Of a DNA stretch of 64,000 bases, positions 46,261 through 57,125 are shown piece after piece (the first letter of the stretch is position 1; each line of letters begins with the position of its first letter). Source of the DNA: Sarcophilus harrisii (lineage: Eukaryota; Chordata; Mammalia; Dasyuromorphia; Dasyuridae). The translations under genes were made by a program, and so were the position numbers. The notes under the pieces are model-generated. The model was not told the DNA's origin and made no database searches. It was given only the letters and a program-made list of their open reading frames with translations. The stretch lies in assembly GCF_902635505.1 (NCBI RefSeq), contig NC_045429.1:427207669-427271668 (forward strand), written 5' to 3'.

Positions 46261-47384
46261 TACAACAGAATCCAAAGGGAAGGGAAAAATATAAGCCCTT
46301 TAGTTAAGACTGGGAAACAAAGAAAAACACTAGATGGAGCTTAAGGTAAAGTAACTGTCAGAACCAGATGTAATAGAAGGGAGGGGCTGAGAAAGGAAGG
46401 GCCCCAGGATGGCGGGCAGAGAAAATACATTCCAGAAAGGGAGGAAAATATGAATCCTGAAAAACAGGTCTGATCAGAACCTCGAAATTACTTTTTTCTC
46501 CTTTTAATTTTGTTTTTCCACTCTCTTTTTTAAATAAATAAAAAAAAACTTTATAGGAATCTCTATACAATCGATTTCTTTGTCCTATAGAGTTAGGTAC
46601 CAGTGAATGTGAATTGGACACTCTACCCCCAGGAAGTGGCCACATTCAAAGTCACAGAGCATATTTCCACTGGGCTGGAAGCAAGATCATATTTTACATA
46701 TTTATAACTGAGAATGTCAACACTTCAGAGGATTCATTATTTGTACTAAGTAGGATCTTAGTATATCTTTACTGTCCATTCTGCATTTGTTTAATGTTCC
46801 TCTGTTGTTATTGCCAGTACGTTCTGTAATTTGCCATAGAGTTGGATCTGGAAGTCTAAGCTCCTCTTCTTAATGCTGATGAAGATGAGGACACGATGAA
46901 GAAAAGTGATTTGAACAGTCATATCACTAAAAGCCAGGATAGTAACCCGGATTCTCTGATATCATTTGTTGTAAGGGCCCAGCACTGAGTATTTTTCTTT
47001 TTAGATTATCAATATTACATTTAACAAATGCTTTCTATGCAAATGAAATGGAAGAGCACTTACTTCTTGGAATTCAAAGGGACTGGGGGGCTTCTTTTGG
47101 AAGGTACTTCTGAAGAACCTCCTGAAACTGATCTAGAGACTATGCCCCAGCTCAAAACAAAAACAAAAATACAAAAAAAACCAAAACAAAACAAAAAACA
47201 AAACCCTTTAGACCCTTGTTCTGGATCTAATTTTAAATCAAAGTCATCTGAACATCACAATTTTTCATCTCATACATTTCAAATGTCCCTCTTTCCCTAT
47301 AGACCACCCAGCCCTGCCTGAGGTTGGCATCATTTCAGTGAGAACTTTCAGCAAAAACAAAGAGCCATTTAACATATTTGAGGG

Positions 47385-47408
47385 TTTTTTTTTTTTTTTT
47401 TTTTTTTT
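47385..47408 (+). repeat. T24 homopolymer
   Basis: Uninterrupted T run without a recognised retroposon body next to it. Confidence 0.95.
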
Positions 47409-47943
47409 GCTTTTGCCTTTGGGAAATCATAAAGTAATGGTTCCAGAGTTAAAACTAGAAGGAATTCTTACTTTGGTCTTTAATAGGGAGGCCTATTAGG
47501 GGTTCAGAAGAATTGAGTGGATGTGAGTACAATCTTTCTACCTGCTGCAGCCAATCAGGCTGTAGAAGCCTTGAGCAGCAAAGATCCTGGATGAAATACT
47601 GAGATTGAAATTCCAATAAGAGAGATTAATTCTGATGCTTTTTGAGCCAAATCAAAAACATCAGTTATTCACCAGCATGTGTATTTCTCTAAATGTATTT
47701 ACATTAATGCTATTCAATTCATTTGGGGGCTAGCAGGTGGGAGCTACTTAGCAAAGGGATGTTAAGTTCTGGGAAACCTTTGTTAAAGGGGAGGCATGGG
47801 CCATGGACCATGGTATACATTATTGAATACCCTGGCATTTCACTGAGCTCAAAATGCTAACATATGCAGAACAGCATGGAAACAATGGCACTGTTCACTC
47901 AGAATCCAAGTTCACTCTAAGTGGCTAAACACTAACAGAGCTG

Positions 47944-47944
<1 letters not shown>

Positions 47945-47977
<33 letters not shown>
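47945..47977 (+). repeat. T33 homopolymer
   Basis: Uninterrupted T run; the following 'aaagctgagcaaggacacac' is not a repeat I know. Confidence 0.95.
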
Positions 47978-47981
<4 letters not shown>

Positions 47982-48571
47982 CTGAGCAAGGACACACCCA
48001 ATCTCAACCCCACCCAACTCGGGGTCTGAGAGACCTTACAAGACAGTTGGCTGGAAGCTGCCTCATTAATTGAAACTTCCTGCAAAAAGTATCACCTAAT
48101 AGGATTTCTCTTGCCCAAATAAATATATATAAACTCACATTAGCAGGCTATCAGGAAGGCTAATCTCAGACTTTCCCCAAAGACTTCTCTACACTGCAGA
48201 TTTATGCAGTAAGAAACTGGGCTCTTGCAAAATGAGAGGTCTCCATTTCTTGCAAGAGGATGAAAACTGGATAGCATTCAAGAAGGGTGGGGCTGAAGAA
48301 GAAATCTGAAATGAATTATGAACTCATTCCTCTCCCCCACCCATAGTAGTATCTTTCGAAATTTGCTGAAACACATTGGAGGCAAAGATCAGGCTATTAC
48401 TGTTTCTATCGGCCTGGCCTCACCCCCAAGCCTAGCCCTTAATGACTGAAATTCAAGCTGAAGAGAAAAAAAAAACAAAAAACAAAAAAACAAAAAAAAC
48501 TGCAGCAACCACTGACCTCTCTTTACTAACCAGAAAACATACCTGCCAGTCTATCTTTCAGACAAGCAGTT

Positions 48572-48652
48572 ATAATATATATATATATATATATCTCCCT
48601 CTGGTTCCCTGAACTTATTTTGTATTTACACACACACACACACACACACACA
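48572..48652 (+). repeat. (TA)n and (CA)n microsatellites
   Basis: A TA array at about 48574-48594 and a CA array at about 48629-48652, separated by 35 bp. Confidence 0.93.
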
Positions 48653-48654
48653 AA

Positions 48655-48840
48655 CCCTTTGCTCTTGGAATGCTCTCTATTCATCATTGCCTGCTAAGAT
48701 CCTAACTATTTTTCAAGACCAAAATCCGATTCCTCCTCTTCAGGAAGCCTTCTTTCTCTTGTTCTCCTTGATTAGAAGTTATCTCTCTGTCCTCTGGTCC
48801 TTCATAGATCTTTATTTCTCTTTTACATTCTAATTTGTTA
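48655..48840 (+). mobile_element. L2 internal/3' segment
   Basis: 'ctcttggaatgctctctatt' and 'cctcttcaggaagccttctt' are L2 words in the correct order and spacing. Confidence 0.6.
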
Positions 48841-48989
48841 AATAATACTCTAGCTTTTAGTGTTGGAAGAGACCTTATGGTTTATATGGTCAAACAATTG
48901 CTTTCCAGAGAAGTTGGGATGTTTCTGAAGGGACACAAGGCAGGACTTGGAGTGACACACCAAATCAACAATCTTTCCACCATACCCTT

Positions 48990-49190
48990 GACATTCATTT
49001 TTCTATCAGTACCTCCCATTAACGTGGGGTTCATGAACAAATTTTTAAAAATTGAATAACTATAATACGATAGCATTTGTTTCCTTTATAATTCTATGTA
49101 TTAAAAAGCATTATTCAAAAAAGGAGGTCCAAAGGCTTTACCTAACTGGGAAAGGGGTCCATGATAAAAAGTAGATTAGGAACCCCTACA
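48990..49190 (-). mobile_element. hAT-like MITE, second copy
   Basis: Reverse orientation relative to the 1958-2095 copy. 'ggtccaaaggctttacctaa' and 'ggggtccatgataaaaagta' mirror its 'gaaccctttgggcagtctga' side, ending 'taggaacccct'. Confidence 0.55.
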
Positions 49191-49429
49191 CTCCATACAA
49201 ATGAGGATAAGAGCTATATTCTCCCCCATTAAGCAGTCTCTAGTCACTTACTCTGTCCATGTCAAATGAATGAAAACCTAGCGGCCTTGACATATCTCTA
49301 TCAGTTTTATAAATATTCTCAGCTCCAGAATCCTCACTCACAGAAATCAAGTCTTTCAAATCATGGTTTAAATTTGGCATTGACAGACTTCCCCCTTAGG
49401 GAATGCCCTCAAAAATTGCAATTTCCCTT

Positions 49430-49800
49430 TTCCTGTAGGGATAGTTCTGCCTTAACAGAGAACCTGTGGGGATCCAGGGCCACACCCACGCAATCTTGGC
49501 AGCTGAGTCACACTCAGCCTTCTACCACTAGGTGAATCCAGGAACAGAACGTGCTTCCCATATGCCCCTGGAAGCCATTAGGCCCAGAGAGAAGAATATA
49601 GGTGATGGGTGTCATCCATTCCAAAGCACCCCCCTTCCCTTTTCTTCCAGATGTCTTCTAACAACCTCAAACCAACCAATTAGTCCTTCTACTACCATAC
49701 TCTCAACAGAGAGAGTTAACTCCGCCCCAGCTGCAGAATGAAAGTTTAGATAGTGCAGTAGGTTATCATAGTTAATGATTCCTAGGTGACTCAGTAAAGT
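49430..49800. promoter_or_regulatory. Unique intron 1 segment with two AP-1 sites
   Basis: Contains TGAGTCA at 49504-49510 and TGACTCA at 49787-49793 in repeat-free DNA about 1.5-1.8 kb inside the gene from candidate exon 1. Chance occurrence of single sites is expected about every 8 kb, so evidence is weak. Confidence 0.25.
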
Positions 49801-49983
49801 TGCATATCATGGCCTTCTTTCTTGGGCAAAAATAACTCGAGATTTCGGAGTTCAGGTAATTTTTCTTTGCCCATATCTCAAATTTAACTTCCTAACTTGG
49901 GCAGAGTGAAATTGAAACTTTATGGTTTTGTTTTGTTTTTTTTCAGGGGAGAGGAAACGTTTTAGTTGTAGCTTCCTCTTACT

Positions 49984-50245
49984 CTACTACCAAGGCAAAC
50001 AGCTGGGAGGATGGTTTTAAGATTGTTTTTCATTCCTACTCATCTCTTTGATCCTCCTTCTCCCAGATCCCTGTCTTCTCTCCTTTCAACTCTTTTCTTG
50101 TCTCCCCTTCCTACTACCAAGGCAAATAGCTCTGAGGGTGATTTTAAAGATTGTTTTTGATTCCTGCCCCGTTTCTTTGATCCTCCTTCTCCCAGATCCC
50201 TCTCATTTACTCTCCTTTCCCCTTTTTTTGGTCTCCCCTCCTCCC
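49984..50245 (+). repeat. 127-bp tandem duplication in intron 1
   Basis: Unit 1 starts at 49984 and unit 2 at 50111, both 'ctactaccaaggcaaa'. Both contain 'tttgatcctccttctcccag' at matching offsets. The units differ at scattered positions, so the duplication is not very recent. A 67-codon frame spans the joint and is not a gene. Confidence 0.88.
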
Positions 50246-50299
50246 TACTAGGAAAGGACTAGCCAGCCACCTTCTAGTCAAGCGGATAAACAACAGGAA

Positions 50300-51830
50300 A
50301 CCCAGCCCAAAGCATCTAGGAGAAAAAACGCTTCGAGAGTGTAAATCGAGAGCTGGGAGCCAGGCAGCAACCCAGCTAGCAGCATTCTGGTGCCCCAGGG
50401 AGTGACCTACATTAAATTCAACCAAAAGTCCAACCTTCCCATCCCGAATTGGTCTACAAAGGTCACGCCTGTCTATTCCAGGGAGGATTTCCTAAGGCTG
50501 TCTCGCTTGGCGCTTTGTTGGGAATAAATGTTGGAGGAACATCTGGCCAGAGTTTGGCCAACCCAGGCTGAAGGCTGCCTGCCAGAAAGATGGCTCCCAG
50601 TGTCCAGAGAATCAGCGGGGTGAGGGGCCGAGGGACTGGAGAATGGAAACAGACAAGCCAAGAAAAAGCTGAAAGAGAATGGGAGCTGGAGGCAGGGACC
50701 GGGGTGCTGTTACAGAGAAGGAAGGCAGCTTAAGGTCGGTCGGTCGCCTTTGTTCCTCCAAAGTCTTGGGGCACCGCTCCAACCCGGATCCTTGCAGGCA
50801 TATTCTCGGCATTCCAGCTCCCAGGTGTTCTGACACCCTCTTCTCCCCGTGCCCCACGGTCCTGCCCTGCCTAGGCACCCAGTTAGTCCTGGCGCGGGAA
50901 GGGGTGCGCCTCGGCTCGTCCCTGGGTGTGGTCCCAGTCATTCTGGAACAGCGGTTCCCTAGCGAACAGCTACCCGCAAGTGGCTTCAGGCGCCTCCTGC
51001 TCGGGACACCCTCAAACCCTGACTTCGTTGGGAAGTGCAGTCCGAGCAGGAGAGGCGGGACCAGGGATGGATCCCGGGCAGCCTGCTTCCAGGCGGGCGG
51101 GAGCTCCAGACTGGAGGAGCAGAGAGCGGGCGCTCGTCCAGCCCTGGGGGGTCCTCCCTGAGGTGGCCGGATTTAGCTCGAGCCCCCCTACACCCGCACT
51201 TTGGTGGGAAGAAGCGTCAAAGCCGCCCAAATAACCACCGAGAGATAGAGACAGACAGGAACTCACCTTGCCTAAGCAAGAAGCAGCAGCTGAGCGGAAC
51301 GGGCAGACTCACGAAGCTGGAAGACAGGGACCAGCACTATTAGGCTCGGGTTCTTGGGGTGGGTGGGGGAGAGGGTGGAACATGGGGCTGGGCAGGGGAG
51401 ACTGGAGTAGACTTTGATTGCACGGTGCCTCCTCTTGCCCCACCCCTTTCCCCCTCCCTCCCTTTCCTGCCCGCCCTCCCACCTCTAGGGCCCAGGTTCT
51501 AACTTTTTCCAGTTCCCTCCCTCCTCGGGTGTGTGAGCGCGCGTGTTCTTTCTGGGTCGCAGTGCGCTTCTCTGTGCAAGCTTCGGGGCATCCCCGAGCC
51601 AGAAGAGTGCGCTTCCCTCTTGCTTTACTTTTAGAATGCAGGGTGTGTGTGGATGAGTGGGGAGGGAGGGGGCAGGGGAGTGTGCGTTCGCTCTCTCCGT
51701 GTGTGGAAGATGGTGGAAACAAAAGCATCCAGCAGTCGTGGGCAGGGCCATTTGGCGCAGAACCAACGGTAACAGGCACCCTGGCATTATCCTGATCCAG
51801 GAATTGTTTTCTTCTAGACTCGTCTTTCGA
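50300..51830. promoter_or_regulatory. CpG-island-like promoter region of S100A10
   Basis: This is the only long stretch of the window that is clearly GC-rich with many CpG dinucleotides; the surrounding DNA is AT-rich and CpG-poor. It is largely free of recognisable repeats. It lies at the expected 5' end of S100A10 and contains the candidate exon 1 donor. GC-box-like runs of C and G occur around 51360-51480. Several long open frames here on both strands are typical GC-rich artefacts. Confidence 0.7.
51267..51345 (-). other. S100A10: Candidate non-coding exon 1 of S100A10
   Basis: Inside the CpG-rich block the minus strand has CAAG followed by GTGAGT, with the donor at 51266-51261. This is a near-perfect splice donor about 10 kb upstream of coding exon 2. 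Known: mammalian S100A10 has a non-coding first exon and a gene length of about 11 kb, so position and orientation fit. A weaker alternative donor (GTGAGT at 51312-51307) lies just upstream. The 5' boundary near 51345 is a guess; no TATA box is obvious. RNA evidence is lacking here. Confidence 0.5.
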
Positions 51831-52049
51831 ACTGCTTCTGGCGGGGGAAGGTGGAACAGTCTGAGAACTAAGAGCTAGTTAAGACTTAAAGAACCCCGAA
51901 ACCAATCAAGGGTTCTCCCGAGTTGGGGTGTCACTACATGGGGAGACTGCCATCATTAGTTTTAAGCCCACCTTCTTTTACTTCCTCAACCTCTCCTTAT
52001 CCCAAAGAGGGCGCTGGGGTCCTGAGGAGGGTAAAAGGGACTCGGGGCT

Positions 52050-52165
52050 GTTAAGGAGAGAATGTAAGCTCCATGAAGGCAGGAACAGCTTCTGTTTTGT
52101 CTTTGGATTCCAGGGGCCTACCACAGTATAAGCACTTAAACTAATGACTAGATTACATTATAATT
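52050..52165 (+). mobile_element. L2 3' end
   Basis: 'aatgtaagctccatgaaggc' to 'aagcacttaaactaatgact'. Confidence 0.65.
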
Positions 52166-53140
52166 TTTTGACTTCCTAGGTTGACGTGTACATTTAAACG
52201 TCTTTTACTTAATGGGAGACTTGGCTTTTCTTGACTGCTAGCTTCATTTTCTAGATTGGTTGATGTCTCAACTTCAGTTTTAGTATTCACTTCAGATGTA
52301 GGTCTCAAAGTCTTTGAAAAGATTGCTAGCTTTATTCCCTGATCTTGTTTTGATTTTGCCCTGGAATGAGCACTATACCATGCAAATGAGCAGTTAAGTG
52401 CCTACTATGTGGACTTAGACTGTCCAGACTATAAGGTGTAGTTGGATAGTCAGCTCATAAAGCTGCTCCATTATTACATATATCTTGGACAGTGTGAATG
52501 GACAATAAGCCTGGTCTATATATGAATAGGAAAAAGAGCTGATTGGACTGAATTCAATTGAATGAACAGTGGGTTTCCTAGGGAGTAGAGAGATTGATGT
52601 TAAGCTTGGAAAAATATATCGTGTGTTTAATGATGTCCAACTTCTTCCTGAAGCACAATTCCATATTGCAATATTGGTATTTTGAAACTCACACAGTAAC
52701 CAAAATTTCCATGGAACCCAAATTACAGGTTGTCCAGAAGGCAACAGAGAGGCAAATGGTGGAAACAAACATAGCGGAGGTTGCCAGTTACTGCAAACTG
52801 CTCACACAAAGTCATGTATCAGTCTAGTTATGTAGCCAGTGAGAGATGGTACACAGCTAGCCTCTATGCTGCTCTCTATTCACACAATGTCAGGAAGAGA
52901 TGAGGAAGGAGTGAGAAAAATTGGGGAGGAAGACCCCTGTATTGGCTGAGTTTATGTGAACACATGGATTAGAGTTACAGAGGATGAGAAGATGTGGATG
53001 ATTTCAATTTGCATCATTGGAAGGAACTCTCATTTTAAGGAGCTCATGGCTTGATTTACTCATTAAAATAGGCATATAGGGTCGTTTCCCCTCCACCTTT
53101 TGAAATCTTTCTCTTCTTTTAAGTCTCAACTTTGGAACCT
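52166..53140. other. Unassigned upstream DNA
   Basis: No repeat or gene recognised. Two opposite-strand frames (52415-52827) have no family features. Confidence 0.45.
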
Positions 53141-53149
53141 CCTACTTCA

Positions 53150-53215
53150 TGGAAAATAACAATATGCTTTTATTAAAGCCAGGCCCTGTGCTAAGTTCTG
53201 GCTAAAACAAAGGGA
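53150..53215 (-). mobile_element. L2 tail fragment
   Basis: 'tgcttttattaaagccaggc' with 'cctgtgctaagttctggct' is the reversed L2 terminus. Confidence 0.5.
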
Positions 53216-53229
53216 AACGTGAGATATTT

Positions 53230-53474
53230 TTGTTGTTGTCATTTGGTTATTTTAATTATGTCCAACTCCTTGCGATCCCATTTGGGGTTTTCTTAGCAAA
53301 TATACTGGAATAGTTTGCCATTTCCTTGATTTGACAGATAAAGAAATTGAGACCGATAGGGTTGTGACATGCTCAGTTACACAGCTTATGTTTGAGACCA
53401 GATTTGACCTCAGAAAGAAGGGTTCTTCCTGACTCAGTCTAGCACTCTATCCCCGTGCCACCCAAATGTCCCTA
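53230..53474 (-). mobile_element. MAR1-type CORE-SINE
   Basis: 'tccaactccttgcgatccca', 'ttggggttttcttagcaaat', 'cagataaagaaattgagacc' and 'ctatccccgtgccacccaaa' in reversed order. Confidence 0.85.
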
Positions 53475-53639
53475 TATAAGATACAGACAAGGTAAATGAG
53501 AGGTAGTTTGAGAGGGAAGGCACTAAAAAGTGTTAAAGATTACAAAAAGCTTATTGAAGAAGGTGAGGTTCTCCCAGTTAATTCTCCTCTTGCTTTAGAG
53601 CATGTCATTCTGAAGAGTGACAAGCTTAGAGTTCAAGAA

Positions 53640-53815
53640 TCTGAGATCATATCTTGAGGGTGTGAATTCAAATATCGGTTTTGTCACTACTTGTGTAATC
53701 TTGGACAAGTTCCTTAACCTAACAGAGGTCAGTTTTCTTTCTGTAGAATAAGAAGACTGGACCAGAGGAATTACTAATGCCTCTTCCAGCTCCAGATTCA
53801 AAATTTCTCTCTTTT
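53640..53815 (+). mobile_element. MIR/THER-like CORE-SINE
   Basis: 'gtgtgaattcaaatatcggt', 'taatcttggacaagttcctt' and 'atgcctcttccagctccaga' in order. Confidence 0.6.
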
Positions 53816-54350
53816 TTCCCTGTTACATTATTCTTTCCATTATGCTTATTTGTGAATGTCCCATTAGGGCAGAGTCTCCCTTGAAGGTAAGGTCTGTCTT
53901 TTTCTATCTTCAGTTTCAATAAAGAATAACAAAAAATAGCTAACATTTTCAGAGCATTTAAAAAATCTAAAGAAATAAACCTTTTTGCAATAACATCCCT
54001 CATATTCTTTGGCCAGACCTTTGATTTCATTGATATATGAGTACCTTTGGAGGATTTTCTATTTTTAATATAAATTTGTATCTTTTCTTCAGCTTTTGGT
54101 CTTAGAGATTTGTCTGGGGGCACTGAGATATTGTGACTTACTCAGCAGCTATTAGCTGTCAGCTGTAAAATTTGAAGCCAAATCTTCCTGATTCTGAGGA
54201 CAGATCTCTATTCTCTACACAATGTTGCTTCTTGAAAATATAATTTTCATTTTCCAGGTCTTCTGATTCCAAGTTTGATGCCAGATGATCTCTCTCATGA
54301 TTGTGTACTACGTCGATTTTGCAAAATTTAATGATTTCTGACTTATAATC
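53816..54350. other. Mostly unassigned DNA
   Basis: A short diverged reversed SINE piece lies at about 54120-54235 ('actcagcagctattagctgt'). The 134-codon minus frame here (53719-54123) has no recognised domain and overlaps repeats. Confidence 0.4.
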
Positions 54351-54354
54351 AGAT

Positions 54355-54585
54355 AATTTTCAGTTCAGTTGTTTTTAACTCATGTCCAACTCTTTGTGAT
54401 CCCATTTGGAGTTTTCTTGGTAAAATACAGGAAGGCTTTGCTATTTCCTTTTCCAACTCATTTTATAGATAGATGAAATGACTTGTCCAGGATCACACAA
54501 CTAATAAGCATCTGAATTTGAACTTGGGAATATGAGTCATCCCGACTTCAGATGTCTATCTGCTGTGCCACCCAGTTGCCCCTAG
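54355..54585 (-). mobile_element. MAR1-type CORE-SINE
   Basis: 'atgtccaactctttgtgatc', 'ttggagttttcttggtaaaa', 'gtccaggatcacacaactaa' and 'gctgtgccacccagttgccc' in order. Confidence 0.85.
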
Positions 54586-54916
54586 TCAGATTATCGATTC
54601 ATAGTTTTAGATCTTAGAGATCACAAAGATCAAATGTGTTCATTTTATGTGGCTTGGAAATAATTAAATGACTTGCCTGAAAAGGTCAATAAATCTTGTT
54701 CTGATCTCAAATATTTTCTACAGAAAATTCCAGAGTTTCACTGCCTTGACATTCAGGAAGGAAGTTTTAGTTGGCAGTCTTTATGAGTAACATGATCAAT
54801 GGTGATCATGATAACAGAGATTCTCATCATGGTCATGACTGCTCCATACCAAGTCAAAATGCACTGATTTTTGTTGTCAGTATTTAGCATCATAGTCTTC
54901 TTTAAGACCCAACAAG

Positions 54917-55043
54917 TACGTGATGCAGTTAATAGAGCACCGGCCCTGCAGTTAGGAGGACCTGAGTTCAAATTTGACCTCAGACACTTAATACTTCTTA
55001 GCTCTGTGAAAGTCACCTAATCCCAATTGCCTTAGCAAAAAAA
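54917..55043 (+). mobile_element. WSINE-type SINE with perfect target-site duplication
   Basis: tRNA-like head 'gtgatgcagttaatagagca' with A-box, 'gacctgagttcaaatttgac' B-box region, and an A-tail. The perfect 13-bp duplication aagacccaacaag lies at 54904-54916 and 55044-55056. It sits immediately 5' of a truncated MAR1 copy. Confidence 0.92.
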
Positions 55044-55059
55044 AAGACCCAACAAGGGG

Positions 55060-55208
55060 GATGGACTCTTTGTGATGCCATTTGGGGTTTTCTTGGTAAA
55101 GACACTAGAATGGTTTGTCATTTCTTTCTCCAGCTCATTCGGCAGATGAGGAGACTGAGGCAAACAGGGTTAAGTGACTTGCTCAAGATCACAAGCTAGT
55201 AAGTGTTT
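55060..55208 (-). mobile_element. Truncated MAR1-type CORE-SINE
   Basis: 'gactctttgtgatgccattt', 'tctccagctcattcggcaga' and 'gttaagtgacttgctcaaga'; the tRNA-like head is missing. Confidence 0.8.
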
Positions 55209-55259
55209 TATGATGTAAAATGAGGAGATTGATTCGACTAGATGGATTCTAAGGTCTCA

Positions 55260-55530
55260 TCCAGCCCTAAATATATGCTTTTAAATCTAGTCCAAACCTC
55301 TGATTTTACAGGTGAGGAAACTGAGGCTCAGTGCAGCAATATAACTTTCATCAAAGTCACAGGGTAGGAGGAATGAGATTATGAAGGACTTTGAATGCCA
55401 GACTGAGTTGACTTGATTCGGTAGGCCACAGGGAACCAGCAAAGGTCTTTGAGTAGTAACTGAAATGACATGATGTGTTGTGGAGGCCTTAGGTGTTAGG
55501 AAGATTAGTCTGGCCCTTACATCCTCAACA
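55260..55530 (-). mobile_element. MIR-like core then L2 internal segment
   Basis: 55280-55370: 'caggtgaggaaactgaggct'. 55375-55530: 'gaaggactttgaatgccaga', 'ctgaaatgacatgatgtgtt' and 'gaagattagtctggccct' are antisense L2. Confidence 0.65.
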
Positions 55531-56380
55531 CAAAGGTACCCAGGCAGACATTTATTTTATTTGTGCTTCAGACATCTCCAGAAATTACAAGCCAGTATTT
55601 GTGGAAAATGGCCCAGCATAAATTCCTGGGGTTTTCTTTCCTATAAAACTTTTCTCTCAGGGAACATCCCAAAGAATGAATGATCAGAAAGGAATGAACA
55701 GAGTCAGGGAATATCCTACATGTGTTAGCATGTGATTAATCTTGATCGTTGCCAGGAAAGTTGAACTTGGATTTCCCTTCTATTCTTTCTCTGTAGTGTT
55801 GGTGCTGACCACTCGTGAGGCCTCTTTGAAAACTGGATGTTTATAGTCTTTCCCTTGCCTCAGATATTTCTCTAAGGCCAGTCCTGTGTTAGAACAGAAA
55901 GCAAAGGAGACCAAGAAGCTAATTTTCAATGGCATCCTGCCATCCCTTAGAGGAGACTCCTACAGGATGTGAGTTTGAAATGCTTAGTCAGTCTAGATAT
56001 TCCTGTCTTTGCCAGCAAATGTTCAGAGGTCCTATACCTGGAGGACCATGAAAGTCAGTACTTACCTTGTAATATCATGTTTTAGAGTTACTTATGATTA
56101 TAACTAGGCCATGTGCTCTATCAGGGCAGATTCTGGGTCCCATCTAAACTCTCTATGTTTTAATGCCTTGCATAGAGCTCTGCACATGGTTGATGATTAA
56201 TAAATGTTTAATTGAAACAAACTGAATTGTATCAGCTATATAACTCAGGCTTACAATCAACCTTATGAATTGAGTAGGAAAAGTGAAGGGACAACTTTAA
56301 AGTAGAGATTGTACATTGGAAAGAACAACAACAACAACAACCTAACATGACACTGATTTATAAAAATTTTAAGAAAAAAG
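55531..56380. other. Mostly unassigned DNA with one L2 tail
   Basis: 56110-56215 is a plus L2 end ('ctctgcacatggttgatgat', 'taataaatgtttaattg'). Otherwise nothing is recognised; a CAA run precedes 56341. Confidence 0.45.
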
Positions 56381-56389
56381 CTTTTTTAA

Positions 56390-57125
56390 AAAAAACTTTT
56401 ATTTTATTTTTCCAATTACACGTAAAGATAGTTTTCAATATTTGTTTTTGTAAGATGTGTTCCAAATTTTTCTCCTGTTCTCCTTTCCTTTCTCCCTCTC
56501 CTCTCCCCAAGAATACAAGCAATCCTATATAGGCTATAGAGGTATGATCATTTTAAACATATTTTCACAGAATTCATGTTGTGAAAAAAAATCAGAACAA
56601 AAGGAAAAACAAACTACAAGGAAGAAAAAACAAATAAAAAAGATGAAAATACTGGGCTTTGATCCTCATTCAGTCTCCATAGTTCTCTCTGGATGTGGAT
56701 GGCATTTTCCATCCCAAGTATAAAGGAATTGCCTTGGATCACTGCATTGCTGAGAATAGATGTCTATCATAGTTAATCATCATACAATCTTGCTATTGCT
56801 ATATACAACTTTCTCCTAATTCTGCTCACTTCACTCAGCATCAGTTCATGTAAATTTTTCCAGGCTTTTCTGAAATCAACTTGCTCATCATTTCTTATAG
56901 AGTATATTCCCTTGCATTCAAATACCATAATTTATTCAGCTGTTCCCCAGTTGATGGGCATTCACTCAGTTTCTAATTTCTTGCCACTACAAAAAGAGCT
57001 GCTACAAACATTGTTGCACATGTGAGTCTTTTTCCCTCTTTTATGATCTCCTTGGGACACAGACCCAGTAGTGACACTGTCAGATCAAAGGGTATGCACA
57101 ATGTATAGCCCTTTGGGCAAAGAAG
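56390..57125 (-). mobile_element. 5'-truncated L1 3' region, among the longest here
   Basis: Antisense 3'UTR ('ttttatttttccaattacac' onward) and about 370 bp of ORF2 end, extending through 'gatctccttgggacacagac' to 'tgtatagccctttgggcaaa'. Diverged by scattered indels. Confidence 0.9.

Larger units (their letters stand above)
46261..48560. other. Intron 1 DNA largely free of recognised repeats
   Basis: Apart from two poly(T) runs, A-rich patches near 47155-47210 and 48463-48500, and short diverged stretches, no repeat family is recognised across about 2.3 kb, which is unusual for this window. No coding frame is supported. Confidence 0.45.
41228..51260 (-). other. S100A10: S100A10 intron 1 (inferred)
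   Basis: This is the span between candidate exon 1 and coding exon 2. It contains L2 tails, MAR1/MIR-like SINEs, an old L1 3' fragment (41970-42215), a CR1/L3 3' end (44565-44860), a hAT-like MITE (about 48990-49190), two long T tracts, a 127-bp tandem duplication and unique GC-richer patches. Its boundary at the exon 1 side depends on the exon 1 call. Confidence 0.5.

Noticed and set aside
49504-49793. Pair of AP-1 sites as a defined enhancer
   Set aside because: Seven-base sites occur by chance about every 8 kb and many others lie in this window, so it was kept only as a weak regulatory candidate.
50679-51161. 160-codon plus-strand frame, with other 100-156 codon frames at 50612-51795 on both strands
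   Set aside because: They lie in the CpG-rich block where stop codons are rare, overlap one another in several frames, and carry low-complexity Gly/Pro/Arg/Ser-rich sequence with no domain.
53719-54123. 134-codon minus-strand frame
   Set aside because: No recognisable domain, overlaps a MIR-like SINE, and shows no splice or codon-use support.
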